A stretch of DNA of 64,000 bases, from NCBI GenBank assembly GCA_015654695.1, contig JAATGJ010000038.1, positions 1-64,000 on the forward strand, written 5' to 3'. A program made the position numbers and the translations under genes. The notes beneath the pieces are model-generated. The model searched no databases. It saw only the letters and a program-made list of their open reading frames with translations, and had not been told where the DNA came from. The stretch comes from Chitinophagales bacterium. Lineage in GTDB: Bacteria; Bacteroidota; Bacteroidia; Chitinophagales; Chitinophagaceae. The number at the start of each line of letters is the position of its first letter. The stretch's first letter is position 1. Shown in pieces: positions 25,663 through 33,921 of the stretch.

Positions 25663-26746
25663 CAGCTTCTCCTACCCGGATATCCATGCTGGCACCGGCC
25701 ATTTCTATCTTCAGTTCTTCCAGTAATTGCAGCACCTGCAGGTTTAATGCTTCTTTCACTTCTATAAATTCCCGGTGTATTAATGGCCCGGTGAAATAAT
25801 CCGCATTCACCAAAAATGCATTGGGCGCAATATCATTCATAACGACTATTGCGCTATCAATTTCTCTATGCTGCATAATTTTTTTAATGCCCCTGACCAG
25901 TTGTTCCAGTTGAGATAAAGAAGTTGATAATGCTACCTGCAACCTGAGTTCTCCTTTTAATTGTGTTCTCAATGACAGGTTGTCCAGTATGCTGTCCACC
26001 ATTTGTTTGTTGGGCACCGTAACAAATGTTTTTTGATCCGTCCTGATCCTGGTACTTCGTAAACCGATCTTCTCTACATTGCCAGTTATATTCTGCACTT
26101 TTACCAGGTCACCCAGGGTAAATGGCTTGTCAAAAAAGATAATAAAAGAAGCGATCAGGTTTTCGAGACTTTCCCGCAAAGCCAATGCCACAGCGGCGCC
26201 GATGATACTCAGACCGGTCAGCATATTACTTACATCAAAACCAAAAGCAAATTTTAAGACCATCAATATGCCAATGACGGAAATAATAACTTTAAAAAAA
26301 TCCCTGAAAAAAACGATGAGCTGGTTGTCCGTCTGATCCGGTGTCAGGTTGGCTTTCTTTTCAAGAATAAAGGAAATAAAATCAATCGTCCGTAACAGCA
26401 ACCACATGAATGACATGATCAGGATGATAGTACCAATACAATGGATGATCCTTTTGAGACTATACTCATAGAGATCAGCATTCAGTTCTTCAGGAAATTT
26501 CAACTTGTGTAATGCTATGATGGAAACAAGTATCAGGAAAAACAAGCCCAATGGCTGGGCTACCAGATTTTTAAAGGATTGCTTATCCAGGTTTTTCCAT
26601 ACACGGTTCAGCAAACGGAATAATAAACCTGCGGCATAGTGGGAAATATATCTTTTGAAAATGAAAACAAGAAAAATAACCGCCAGCACCACCAGGTAAT
26701 TCTTAACAGGATTGCCTAACCATATCTTTTCCAGGAAATCATTCAT
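25634..26746 (-). CDS. Small-conductance mechanosensitive channel (MscS family)
   Basis: 370 residues. Four hydrophobic segments (from about residue 18, YLVVLAVIFLVFIFKRYI) lead to the pore helix and beta domain. FGFDVSNMLTGLSIIGAAVALALRES-type pore residues (about 165-190) are followed by the MscS signature FIIFFDKPFTLGDLVKV and GLRSTRIRTDQKTFVTVPNK. It would open on membrane tension to release solutes during osmotic downshock. It is the last gene of a leftward run with lpxH and a propeller protein, and overlaps the convergent thioredoxin gene by 29 bases. Confidence 0.92.
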   Translation of the reverse strand: MNDFLEKIWLGNPVKNYLVVLAVIFLVFIFKRYISHYAAGLLFRLLNRVWKNLDKQSFKNLVAQPLGLFFLILVSIIALHKLKFPEELNADLYEYSLKRIIHCIGTIILIMSFMWLLLRTIDFISFILEKKANLTPDQTDNQLIVFFRDFFKVIISVIGILMVLKFAFGFDVSNMLTGLSIIGAAVALALRESLENLIASFIIFFDKPFTLGDLVKVQNITGNVEKIGLRSTRIRTDQKTFVTVPNKQMVDSILDNLSLRTQLKGELRLQVALSTSLSQLEQLVRGIKKIMQHREIDSAIVVMNDIAPNAFLVNADYFTGPLIHREFIEVKEALNLQVLQLLEELKIEMAGASMDIRVGEAVNAKERQSN

Positions 26747-26796
26747 GCAACAACGTCATTTGAACCGTAAAAATATTGAATACTTAGCAGTGATTA

Positions 26797-27609
26797 TCAG
26801 CGAAAGTTGAAAATCGTAATACTGTCTTTTCGCAGGGCATATAACCGCGATGCAGAAAAACTGAAGGATGTAGCCCCGGATATCTCCGGCGGCATATTCC
26901 ATTCATCAACACGAAAAGTTTTAATATCATACCGGTATAACCTGTTGGCAGTTGAGCCAAATATATATTTACCTGCCACTTTAAAATTTTGCCAGCCCCT
27001 GATCAGTATTTTATTTTTCAAAGCCCCGTAGTAATCAAAAACAAAAACCGACTGCGCGGAATCATAGAGGTATATGTACTGGTCCTGGTCAAATATCTTT
27101 TGCGGGGCGGGTGCGGAACCGAATAACTGCCGGAAGTCCGGTGTTTCCTGCAACAATGTTCCATCCTCATCTATCTTTTTGAGTTTATTTTCCAGCTCAT
27201 CATATAGCCAGATCTTATTGTCATACGACTGCCCGATAGCCCTTACCTGTAAAATATTATGCTTTCTCAGGTCAATTGTATTCCTGATATTGAGAAAACG
27301 GTCCAGTACGACGATTGTCGCAAAATCTTTATAAAACAGCAATACTTTGAGTGGATTGGAAACATCTATCAGGGTTGCCTGCCCGAATTTTTTGACATCG
27401 TTGAAAATAGCTACGGAGTCGCCATTCGCATTTAACTTCTTTACCTGGTTGCTGCTGCTGAGCAGGTAAATATTATCCAGGTTGTCCACTGTGAAAGCGA
27501 TAATGTCCCCTTTGATCGTTTTAACCAATTGAAAGGATGTATCTGTCTGAGCAAATACAGATACCTGTAATAAAAAAACCACTACTGGTATGATCAGATT
27601 TTTCTTCAT
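26797..27609 (-). CDS. Exported beta-propeller-like protein
   Basis: 270 residues with a signal peptide (LIIPVVVFLLQVSVFAQ). The mature part has repeated units of about 40-45 residues of the form 'DNxxNIYLLxxxNQVKKLNxNGD', seen at YLLSSSNQVKKLNANGDS, IWLYDELENKLKKIDEDG and IYLYDSAQSVFVFDYYG. This indicates a propeller fold like NHL or YVTN repeats. No enzyme motif is visible. Its start codon directly abuts the lpxH stop, so it is translated from the same message; whether it has anything to do with lipid A is not known. Confidence 0.7.
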   Translation of the reverse strand: MKKNLIIPVVVFLLQVSVFAQTDTSFQLVKTIKGDIIAFTVDNLDNIYLLSSSNQVKKLNANGDSVAIFNDVKKFGQATLIDVSNPLKVLLFYKDFATIVVLDRFLNIRNTIDLRKHNILQVRAIGQSYDNKIWLYDELENKLKKIDEDGTLLQETPDFRQLFGSAPAPQKIFDQDQYIYLYDSAQSVFVFDYYGALKNKILIRGWQNFKVAGKYIFGSTANRLYRYDIKTFRVDEWNMPPEISGATSFSFSASRLYALRKDSITIFNFR

Positions 27610-28404
27610 TTAGTTCCTGATAATTTTATCGGCATTATCCTTATAGGGTTTTAATACCATCTTTTCGCCATCAAACACAGCGTATGTATAATAACGTATC
27701 CAGTCCCCCAGATTGATATAACGGGCCTCACCCCCTCTCCCTTCCCGGGAGAGGGAGGAAAGACGAAAATCTATGGCAAGGTGTCTATGCCCAAAGACAA
27801 AAAAATCAAAATTTTCTTTTTTCAACACCTCTTTACAGTAAATAATAAGCCATTCTTTGTCCTCCCCCAGGAAAACTTCTTCGGAAGTACCCGTCTTTAC
27901 ACGGCTGCGCCGGCTGAGGTAATTGGCCAAACCCATGCCAGCTATGGGTGGCAGTATACCAAAAAGCCATTTGCAAACAGGATTGCGAAAAAACTTTTTC
28001 AGCCTTTTATATCCATGATCGCCGGGACCCAATCCATCACCATGACCAATTAAAAACCGCTTGCCGTTTCGTACAAATTCTTTCGGTTCATAGTAAACAG
28101 GGGTATTCAGTTCTTTTGTAAAATAATCACGCATCCACATATCATGATTACCGACGAAGAAGTGCATGGGAATACCTGCATCCGTTAACTCTGCCAATTT
28201 ACCCAATAAGCGGACAAAGCCCCTGGGCACTACTTTTTTGTATTCATACCAGAAGTCGAACATGTCGCCGACAATGAATATCTCTGCTGCATCATTTTTA
28301 ATTCCATCAAGGAATTCAACAATTATTTTTTCCCTTTGAAGACTGGATGCATAATCAGGTGCACCGAGGTGGAAGTCAGAGAGGAAGTAGATTTTTTTTG
28401 ACAC
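27610..28404 (-). CDS. lpxH: UDP-2,3-diacylglucosamine diphosphatase
   Basis: Cuts UDP-2,3-diacylglucosamine to lipid X and UMP, the fourth step of lipid A synthesis, at the inner membrane surface. It is a metallophosphoesterase of 264 residues starting at GTG 28404. The metal-binding motifs are in order: SDFHLG (residues 9-14), GDMFDFW, GNHDMW and GHGDG, with GHRHLAIDFR near the end. A palindromic repeat (27733-27755) adds roughly ten residues (SLSREGRGGE) in a loop after the last motif, without breaking the frame. Confidence 0.92.
   Translation of the reverse strand: MSKKIYFLSDFHLGAPDYASSLQREKIIVEFLDGIKNDAAEIFIVGDMFDFWYEYKKVVPRGFVRLLGKLAELTDAGIPMHFFVGNHDMWMRDYFTKELNTPVYYEPKEFVRNGKRFLIGHGDGLGPGDHGYKRLKKFFRNPVCKWLFGILPPIAGMGLANYLSRRSRVKTGTSEEVFLGEDKEWLIIYCKEVLKKENFDFFVFGHRHLAIDFRLSSLSREGRGGEARYINLGDWIRYYTYAVFDGEKMVLKPYKDNADKIIRN
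27733..27755. repeat. Palindromic repeat inside lpxH
   Basis: CCCTCTCCC (27733-27741) and GGGAGAGGG (27747-27755) are perfect 9-bp arms around TTCCC. The element lies in the coding frame of lpxH and encodes a low-complexity Ser/Arg/Gly loop. Confidence 0.75.
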
Positions 28405-28430
28405 AAATTAAATGGGGGAAATTCGCTTTG

Positions 28431-28853
28431 TTATTTGTTTTTCATATACGCAATCACATCTCCTGAAACAATTTCAGGCTTGCCGCTTACATCTCCATTA
28501 TACCAATACATCCAGGCATTAATTTTTTTATCGTCTATTATTATTTCCGATAGTTCACGCTTGTATAATTGTACCTCATCTGATTCTACATTCACTCCTT
28601 CGTAATCATCCAGTTGGCCTATCGCCCATGAAAAATCTGATTGATCCTGTATGTCGTATAATTCACCCAAAATAAAATGATCATCAGTACAGGGTACTGC
28701 TGCGGGGTAGTCGCCCATATCGAATAGCTTACCTTTTACTTTTGCCTCACCGATAAGTTTAAAAAAGCGGCTGATGTATTCATACGCCGGACTCTGGAAG
28801 CCACTGCGGAGGGAACCGTAAACAAACAGGAGGTAGATGCCGGGATTTTTCAT
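28431..28853 (-). CDS. Gamma-glutamylcyclotransferase-like (AIG2/GGCT fold) protein
   Basis: 140 residues from the ATG at 28853 (MKNPGIYLLFVYGSLRSGFQ). This start puts the conserved YGSLRxG substrate loop at residues 12-17. The likely catalytic acid is in LDDYEGV. The family includes enzymes that release 5-oxoproline from gamma-glutamyl groups, and also proteins of unknown role. An earlier start at 28895 overlaps hicA and is less likely. It is part of a leftward run to lpxH (26-base gap). Confidence 0.82.
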   Translation of the reverse strand: MKNPGIYLLFVYGSLRSGFQSPAYEYISRFFKLIGEAKVKGKLFDMGDYPAAVPCTDDHFILGELYDIQDQSDFSWAIGQLDDYEGVNVESDEVQLYKRELSEIIIDDKKINAWMYWYNGDVSGKPEIVSGDVIAYMKNK

Positions 28854-28887
28854 TACATAAAGATAATCCAGATTAAACAAAAGCCGG

Positions 28888-29130
28888 TTATCCAAAAAGC
28901 TTCTTTACCGTTTCTTCCCTAGACAGTTTAAAATGCGCAGCCACGTCATTTAATATCGAGGAAAGCGTACCCAGTTTTATCGGGCTGTGGTTTGGAATTG
29001 TGAGATGATGTTCCCCATTTGATATAGTAGTCAGGCGTATATGGCTGCCTTTTTGCCGGGAAACAGTATATCCGAATTTCTTTAAGGAACTAATCAATTC
29101 ATCAGCCGAAATGTTTCTTGGCAATTTCAT
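28888..29130 (-). CDS. hicA: HicA-family toxin of a type II toxin-antitoxin pair
   Basis: An 80-residue small basic protein. The HicA double-stranded RNA-binding-like fold is visible: SADELISSLKKFGYTVSRQ, then the KGSHIRLT motif containing the active-site histidine, and HHLTIPNHSPIKLGTLSSIL. HicA toxins cleave mRNA when free. Its start overlaps the end of the hicB gene by four bases (29127-29130), so the two are translated together. The antitoxin comes first, which is less usual than hicA-hicB but well known. Confidence 0.9.
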   Translation of the reverse strand: MKLPRNISADELISSLKKFGYTVSRQKGSHIRLTTISNGEHHLTIPNHSPIKLGTLSSILNDVAAHFKLSREETVKKLFG

Positions 29131-29333
29131 ACTGCAATGACTTCTTCCTTCACAAAATGAAGTCTTATAAGTTTTGGCATTTTATCAGTATCAAAATGAC
29201 ATTCAACAGCTTCTTTGACATTTACACGAAGCTCCTCCATTGTCTCAGCTTCAGTAAAAATGCTTTCGCCGAGAGCTTTTGCCGTGAATCCTCCTTCTAA
29301 TGCTTCTTCAACTACAAAAAAGACTTCTTTCAT
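29127..29333 (-). CDS. hicB: HicB-family antitoxin
   Basis: 68 residues. VEEALEGGFTAKALGESIFTE and AETMEELRVNVKEAVECHF are the partial RNase-H-like fold of HicB antitoxins, which binds and neutralises HicA. No C-terminal DNA-binding domain (helix-turn-helix or ribbon-helix-helix) is present, so autorepression would need another mode of binding. An inverted repeat at 29365-29402 lies upstream and is a candidate operator. Confidence 0.88.
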   Translation of the reverse strand: MKEVFFVVEEALEGGFTAKALGESIFTEAETMEELRVNVKEAVECHFDTDKMPKLIRLHFVKEEVIAV

Positions 29334-29364
29334 CGCAATATTAATTAATTAACGGAATGAACAT

Positions 29365-29409
29365 AAGTATCAATTTGAGACTCGAATTTCAAATTGGTAC
29401 TTAAAAGTA
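29365..29409 (-). promoter_or_regulatory. Candidate operator and promoter of hicBA
   Basis: AAGTATCAATTTG (29365-29377) and CAAATTGGTACTT (29390-29402) form a 13-bp inverted repeat with one wobble position and a 12-base spacer. Upstream, TACTTTTA (29409-29402 minus strand) is one base off the -7 consensus. There is no U-tract, so a terminator role is unlikely. Confidence 0.45.
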
Positions 29410-29432
29410 CTCAAATAAATTTTAATAGATAA

Positions 29433-30068
29433 TCAGGATTCCACCAAAAACAAATAAACCTCTTTTGGCCCATGCACGCCTACTACCAATGTTTTTTCTA
29501 TATCCGCCGTACGGCTTGGCCCGGTGGCAAAACTGATAAGAGACGGCAGTTTATCACCATATTTATCTTTCACCCCCTGCAAAGCCTCTTTCAGGTCATA
29601 GACCATCTGGTTGGTATAGGCAATACAGATATGAATGGGTGCATATACGCTTACAGTCCTTCCGCTTTCCTGTGTGGCACTTAATACTATGGAGCCTGTT
29701 CTCGCTACCAAATATTCACAACCGGTAATTGATACATCACAATGGGCCAGGTCTGTTTTGACGATGCGGTCAGCAAGTTGGGCAGCGAAAGGTTGTATTA
29801 ATTTATCCTCCACGCAATACACTTTTTGCCAGTCCTGTTTTTTAATAAGGCTATTGAGCTGAAAAGCCAGTTCCTGCTCATTGATACAAAAAATAAACCT
29901 TCCCTGCAGTTTGGAAAACTGTTCGGCGAATTCCACCGCCATTTCCTGCTGCAAAGGCTGATATACTGAATCGGTTCCTTCGCTTTTGGGAAAAGGAAGA
30001 GGCGTTGATTGACTCAACGCCTTACGTATCTTTTTTAAAATATTTTCTTTGGAAGTGGAAACGTTCAT
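29433..30068 (-). CDS. LUD-domain protein (LutC/YkgG-like)
   Basis: 211 residues of the LUD (lactate utilisation) family. Typical features are the N-terminal helix (SKENILKKIRKALSQ), the conserved ARTGSIVLSATQESGRTVSV (about residues 122-141), and SFATGPSRTADIEKTLVVGVHGP near the C-terminus. LutC proteins act with LutA and LutB in L-lactate oxidation, but neither is present here. In this phylum the gene commonly follows ftsH, as it does here, so its role may be different. It starts 26 bases after the ftsH stop. Confidence 0.88.
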   Translation of the reverse strand: MNVSTSKENILKKIRKALSQSTPLPFPKSEGTDSVYQPLQQEMAVEFAEQFSKLQGRFIFCINEQELAFQLNSLIKKQDWQKVYCVEDKLIQPFAAQLADRIVKTDLAHCDVSITGCEYLVARTGSIVLSATQESGRTVSVYAPIHICIAYTNQMVYDLKEALQGVKDKYGDKLPSLISFATGPSRTADIEKTLVVGVHGPKEVYLFLVES

Positions 30069-30093
30069 GAAAACAGTTTAAATGTTTACACTT

Positions 30094-32163
30094 TTATGGC
30101 AACGCTTTATTGGTAATATCGCTGTCATAAGGAGGAACGCCGGCTGATATTTCACCTATTTCACTTAATTTGCCATCCTCATCTTCCACTGCGTCCAGTA
30201 ATTTCTTTTCTTCATACGGACGTTTGCCGATCAGGGTTTCCACATCACTCTGGAACAAAACTTCCTTTGTCAATAAGGCTTCCGCCAGTTTTTCCACCTG
30301 TTCCCTTTTTTCTGTTAACAGCTTTTTCGTTTTTATATACGCCTCATCAATCAGCTTTCTTACTTCCTCATCTATCATTCTTGATGTTTCTTCGGAATAA
30401 GGCTTGGTAAACGTATTTTCCGTCTGCGGATCATAAAAACTGATATTCCCTACTTTATCATTCATACCATATACACTAACCATAGCATAAGCGATGCGGG
30501 TGATTTGCTGCAGGTCATTCTGCGCGCCGGTAGATATTTTATTAAAGAATATGTCTTCACTGGCCCTGCCGCCAAGCGTCATGCATATCTGGTCTGTTAG
30601 TTGATCGGTATTATACAGGTATTGTTCCTTTGGTGTGTATTGAGCGTAGCCCAGCGCTGCCGTGCCTCTCGGGACTATCGTGACTTTCAGCAGCGGGTAA
30701 GCATGTTCAAGGTACCATCCACAGACTGCATGACCGGCTTCATGATAAGCAATGATCTTTTTTTCTTCTGGCGAGATGATCTTGTTCTTTTTTTCCAAAC
30801 CACCTATCACCCTGTCCACTGCATCCTGGAAATCTTCCATCTCCACAGCATCTTTTCCCTTACGGGCTGCTATTAATGCTGCTTCATTACATACATTGGC
30901 GATATCTGCACCGGCAAAGCCAGGCGTTTGTTCGGCTAATTTATGAATATCCAGTTTTTTGGAGATCTTGATCGGCTTCAGGTGTACTTTAAAGATTGCC
31001 TCCCGGCCTACCAGGTCAGGCTTGTCAATGGAAATCTGCCTGTCAAAACGACCCGGTCTGAGCAAGGCTGTATCCAATACATCAGGACGGTTAGTAGCTG
31101 CCAACACTATTATACCCACATCCGTTCCAAAACCATCCATTTCTACCAGTAATTGGTTCAATGTGCTTTCTCTTTCATCATTACTCATCATCACATTCTT
31201 TCCTCTTGCACGTCCAATAGCATCAATTTCGTCAATGAATATGATACAAGGGGCTTTCTCCCTGGCTTGTTTAAATAAGTCGCGTACCCGGCTGGCACCC
31301 ACACCTACGAACATTTCCACGAAATCGGAACCACTAAGACTAAAGAATGGAACCTGCGCTTCCCCGGCCATGGCTTTTGCCAATAATGTTTTACCTGTTC
31401 CCGGAGGTCCTACTAGCAATGCCCCTTTGGGTATCTTACCGCCCAGCGCAGTATATTTTTTGGGGTTTCTTAAAAAGTCAACGATCTCCATTACTTCCAC
31501 TTTGGCTTCATCAAGTCCGGCTACATCAGCAAAAGTGATATTTACTTTTGTTCCTTTATCAAATAAAGTAGCTTTCGATTTACCAATATTGAAAATACCA
31601 CCGGGGCCACCGCCGCCACCTGCACCGCCACCCATTTTTCTCATCAGCAATATCCATAGACCAATGAAAAGAAGCACGGGCAATAAGAATGATATAGACT
31701 TGCTGAACCAGTCGCTTTCAGGATCTACGGTATAGGGTACTTCACTGCCGGGGTTGGCTTTGAAGAATTCGTCCATTTCTTTCTGAAAGGTTTCAGCGCC
31801 GGTGATCTTAAATGACATTTGAGGGCCATCATCGGCCATTTTACCAATCCCCTTAAGTTGTTCCTTATAGTTAGGGATGCTTGATTTTTTGATATACACC
31901 TTTACCATCTTGCGGTTATCAACAATGGTGTATTTTTCAACATCGCCCTTGACCAGCATTTTCTTAAAATCAAGCGTATTGGTTTTTCCCATATTGGGTG
32001 AAAAAGGGTTCAATAACTGGAACCCGATCAATACACCAAAAATGATAGCATATATCCAATATATACTGAAACGCGGGCCTTTTTTAGGGGGATTGTTAGG
32101 GTCTTCGTCTTTACGATTTCCAAACTTGGGCAAATTGTTCTTATTAGATGGTTCTTGTGACAT
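30094..32163 (-). CDS. ftsH: ATP-dependent zinc metalloprotease FtsH
   Basis: A membrane-bound AAA+ protease that degrades misfolded or short-lived membrane and cytoplasmic proteins. 689 residues. Two membrane spans (about 33-51 and 155-175) bracket a periplasmic domain. A glycine-rich stretch is followed by Walker A GPPGTGKT (252-259), Walker B IIFIDEID (307-314), the second region of homology (ATNRPDVLDTALLRPGRFDR) and the zinc site HEAGH (474-478). It is the middle gene of rsfS-ftsH-LUD. Confidence 0.97.
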   Translation of the reverse strand: MSQEPSNKNNLPKFGNRKDEDPNNPPKKGPRFSIYWIYAIIFGVLIGFQLLNPFSPNMGKTNTLDFKKMLVKGDVEKYTIVDNRKMVKVYIKKSSIPNYKEQLKGIGKMADDGPQMSFKITGAETFQKEMDEFFKANPGSEVPYTVDPESDWFSKSISFLLPVLLFIGLWILLMRKMGGGAGGGGGPGGIFNIGKSKATLFDKGTKVNITFADVAGLDEAKVEVMEIVDFLRNPKKYTALGGKIPKGALLVGPPGTGKTLLAKAMAGEAQVPFFSLSGSDFVEMFVGVGASRVRDLFKQAREKAPCIIFIDEIDAIGRARGKNVMMSNDERESTLNQLLVEMDGFGTDVGIIVLAATNRPDVLDTALLRPGRFDRQISIDKPDLVGREAIFKVHLKPIKISKKLDIHKLAEQTPGFAGADIANVCNEAALIAARKGKDAVEMEDFQDAVDRVIGGLEKKNKIISPEEKKIIAYHEAGHAVCGWYLEHAYPLLKVTIVPRGTAALGYAQYTPKEQYLYNTDQLTDQICMTLGGRASEDIFFNKISTGAQNDLQQITRIAYAMVSVYGMNDKVGNISFYDPQTENTFTKPYSEETSRMIDEEVRKLIDEAYIKTKKLLTEKREQVEKLAEALLTKEVLFQSDVETLIGKRPYEEKKLLDAVEDEDGKLSEIGEISAGVPPYDSDITNKALP

Positions 32164-32231
32164 ATTATCTCGTGTTCCTGCTAATTAATAATTATTATGA
32201 CAAATTGTTGTAAGTAGAATACTATTTAACA

Positions 32232-32636
32232 TTATTCATTATGTTCTTCCGGTACCCCATCGCTCCACATATCTTCCAGTTTATAAAACCTGCGTGTCTC
32301 TTTCAGCATAACGTGTACCACTACGTTCACATAATCTATCAGCACCCATTGCAAAGTACCAAGCCCTTCATGATGGTAGGGATTTTCATCACATTTCTCC
32401 TTTACCCGGAGCTCGATATTCTCAGCAATGGCACGGATCTGCGGCTGATTGCCAGCTTCACAAATAATAAAGAAGTCGGATACGGCCTCATTGATCTTTC
32501 TCAGATCAAGGGAAATAATATTCTCTCCTTTTTTATCCTGGATAGCGGCGATTATAGTTTTGATGATCTTAGAATTCTTCGTTAACCGGGCGGCACTTTT
32601 TCGTTTACGGTTAGCCAGTAATGCAAGTTGTTCCAA
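32232..32636 (-). CDS. rsfS: Ribosome silencing factor RsfS
   Basis: 134 residues. Binds the large subunit protein L14 and blocks subunit joining under starvation. Family core: IIAAIQDKKGENIISLDL, AVSDFFIICEAGNQPQIRAI and LQWVLIDYVNVVVHVMLKETRRFYKLEDMW, of which the DY-V/I-VHV stretch is diagnostic. The frame starts at TTG (32636); no ATG is available upstream before an in-frame stop. It lies 68 bases ahead of ftsH, a common order in this phylum, and is divergent from birA. Confidence 0.92.
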   Translation of the reverse strand: MEQLALLANRKRKSAARLTKNSKIIKTIIAAIQDKKGENIISLDLRKINEAVSDFFIICEAGNQPQIRAIAENIELRVKEKCDENPYHHEGLGTLQWVLIDYVNVVVHVMLKETRRFYKLEDMWSDGVPEEHNE

Positions 32637-32755
32637 TAATAATACAGTTTATGTTTATTGTCTGTGTTTATAGTTTAAGGTTCATCAGGCGGACATAAAT
32701 AAAAACCATAGCCTTAGACCCAAAACTTTTTTATTTTGCCAAAAATAGCAATTAA

Positions 32756-33571
32756 TTGCCATACCCCCCTTTCCGCACATCAATCGGCGCCCCATTTATT
32801 GAACTGCAAACCCTTGACAGTACCAATAATTATGCCCTGACCCTGATTCAAGCCGCCCGTCTGCCGGACAGGCAGGGTTCGGTTCAGCATGGAACAGCCG
32901 TATTTGCCCATGAGCAGGTGGCGGGAAAGGGCCAGCGGGGTAAAAAATGGGCTTCTTCAAAAGGCGAGAATATTGCACTAAGTATCATACTAAACCCCGC
33001 TCCACTAAAGGTTACACAGCAGTTTCAACTCAGTGCGTGTATAGCGCTGGCTGTATGTACTTTCTTTCAAAAATATGCCGGGGAAGATACCCGTATCAAA
33101 TGGCCAAATGATCTTTACTGGAAGGACAGAAAGGCAGGTGGGATACTGATCGAGAATATTATTGGGTCCATGAGCGAGGAAGCAGGAAGCAAGAAGCCGG
33201 GGGAAACACAATGGAAATGGGCTGTTATCGGAACAGGGATCAATATTAACCAAACATCATTCCCGGAAGATCTCGTCAACCCCGTTTCATTAAAACAGAT
33301 TACCGGTAAAAATTTTGAACCTGTTGAACTGGCAAAAGAACTATGCGGTATAATTGATCATTATTATAATGAGCTTCTCACAAAAGGATTTGACAATATT
33401 TTATCGCCATATCTTTCCCATTTTTATAAAAAAGATGAAACTGTAAAACTGAAAAAAGATAACCGGGTATTCGAAGCCGTAATAAAAGGCATTTCACAGG
33501 AAGGTAAATTAATTGTTCAGCATTCGATGGAAGAACAATTTGACCTGGGAGAAATTCAATGGTTGCTCTGA
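32756..33571 (+). CDS. birA: Biotin--[acetyl-CoA-carboxylase] ligase
   Basis: Attaches biotin to the carrier protein of acetyl-CoA carboxylase and related enzymes. 271 residues, without the N-terminal DNA-binding domain found in BirA regulators. LQTLDSTNNYAL and the ATP/biotin loop HEQVAGKGQRGKKW (about residues 53-66) are diagnostic, followed by KWPNDLYWKDRKAGGILIEN. A short palindromic repeat (32856-32877) sits in frame before the biotin loop and inserts about nine residues (ARLPDRQGS). The 3' end overlaps a convergent gene by 16 bases. Confidence 0.93.
   Translation: MPYPPFRTSIGAPFIELQTLDSTNNYALTLIQAARLPDRQGSVQHGTAVFAHEQVAGKGQRGKKWASSKGENIALSIILNPAPLKVTQQFQLSACIALAVCTFFQKYAGEDTRIKWPNDLYWKDRKAGGILIENIIGSMSEEAGSKKPGETQWKWAVIGTGININQTSFPEDLVNPVSLKQITGKNFEPVELAKELCGIIDHYYNELLTKGFDNILSPYLSHFYKKDETVKLKKDNRVFEAVIKGISQEGKLIVQHSMEEQFDLGEIQWLL
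32856..32877. repeat. Short imperfect palindrome inside birA
   Basis: An imperfect palindrome with core CTGCCGGACAGGCAG. In family alignments as I know them, the residues it encodes are an insertion between the first helix and the biotin loop. Related G/C-rich palindromes occur at 54700-54716. Confidence 0.5.
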
Positions 33572-33855
33572 TCTTCTTCTGCCTCTCTTGCTTCCACTTC
33601 ATACTTATTGTTTTCATACCCTTTCTTCATCCATTCCCGCAGGTATAAAAAAATAAACCGCGCAGATCCGTAGCGCTGGTATTGTTCTATGTGTTTTAAC
33701 TCATGCCGGAACCAGCGTGTATCATTCAGCAATTCTTCTTTTGACGTCCTGCACAAATGAATAGTTTTACCAAATACAATAGCCACCCTTTTGCTATTAA
33801 GCTTCCAGGCGGCTATACGTGCTAATAATGAATTCTCTTTTATGCGGTAAACCAA
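33556..33855 (-). CDS. Small protein with a HELKH metallopeptidase-like motif
   Basis: 99 residues. FRHELKHIEQYQRYGSARF (residues 49-67) resembles the zinc-binding helix of the DUF4157-like putative metallopeptidases of this phylum, in which HExxH is followed by an Ile/Gln-rich helix. The rest is basic and Arg/Lys/Tyr-rich (RREWMKKGYENNKYEVEARE-like). Its size is small for a complete protease. No signal peptide is seen. The 3' end overlaps the convergent birA end by 16 bases. Confidence 0.65.
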   Translation of the reverse strand: MVYRIKENSLLARIAAWKLNSKRVAIVFGKTIHLCRTSKEELLNDTRWFRHELKHIEQYQRYGSARFIFLYLREWMKKGYENNKYEVEAREAEEDQSNH

Positions 33856-33921
33856 ATCAGTTATTTAATGTTTGCTTACTCACCATTCACCCGTCATCGA
33901 GAGCTTGCCGAAGGGCACCCT

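Noticed and set aside
30959-31735. Long open frame of 258 codons on the plus strand
   Set aside because: It is antisense to ftsH, whose motifs are complete. The composition (Ser/Pro-rich with many Thr) is that of a shadow frame.
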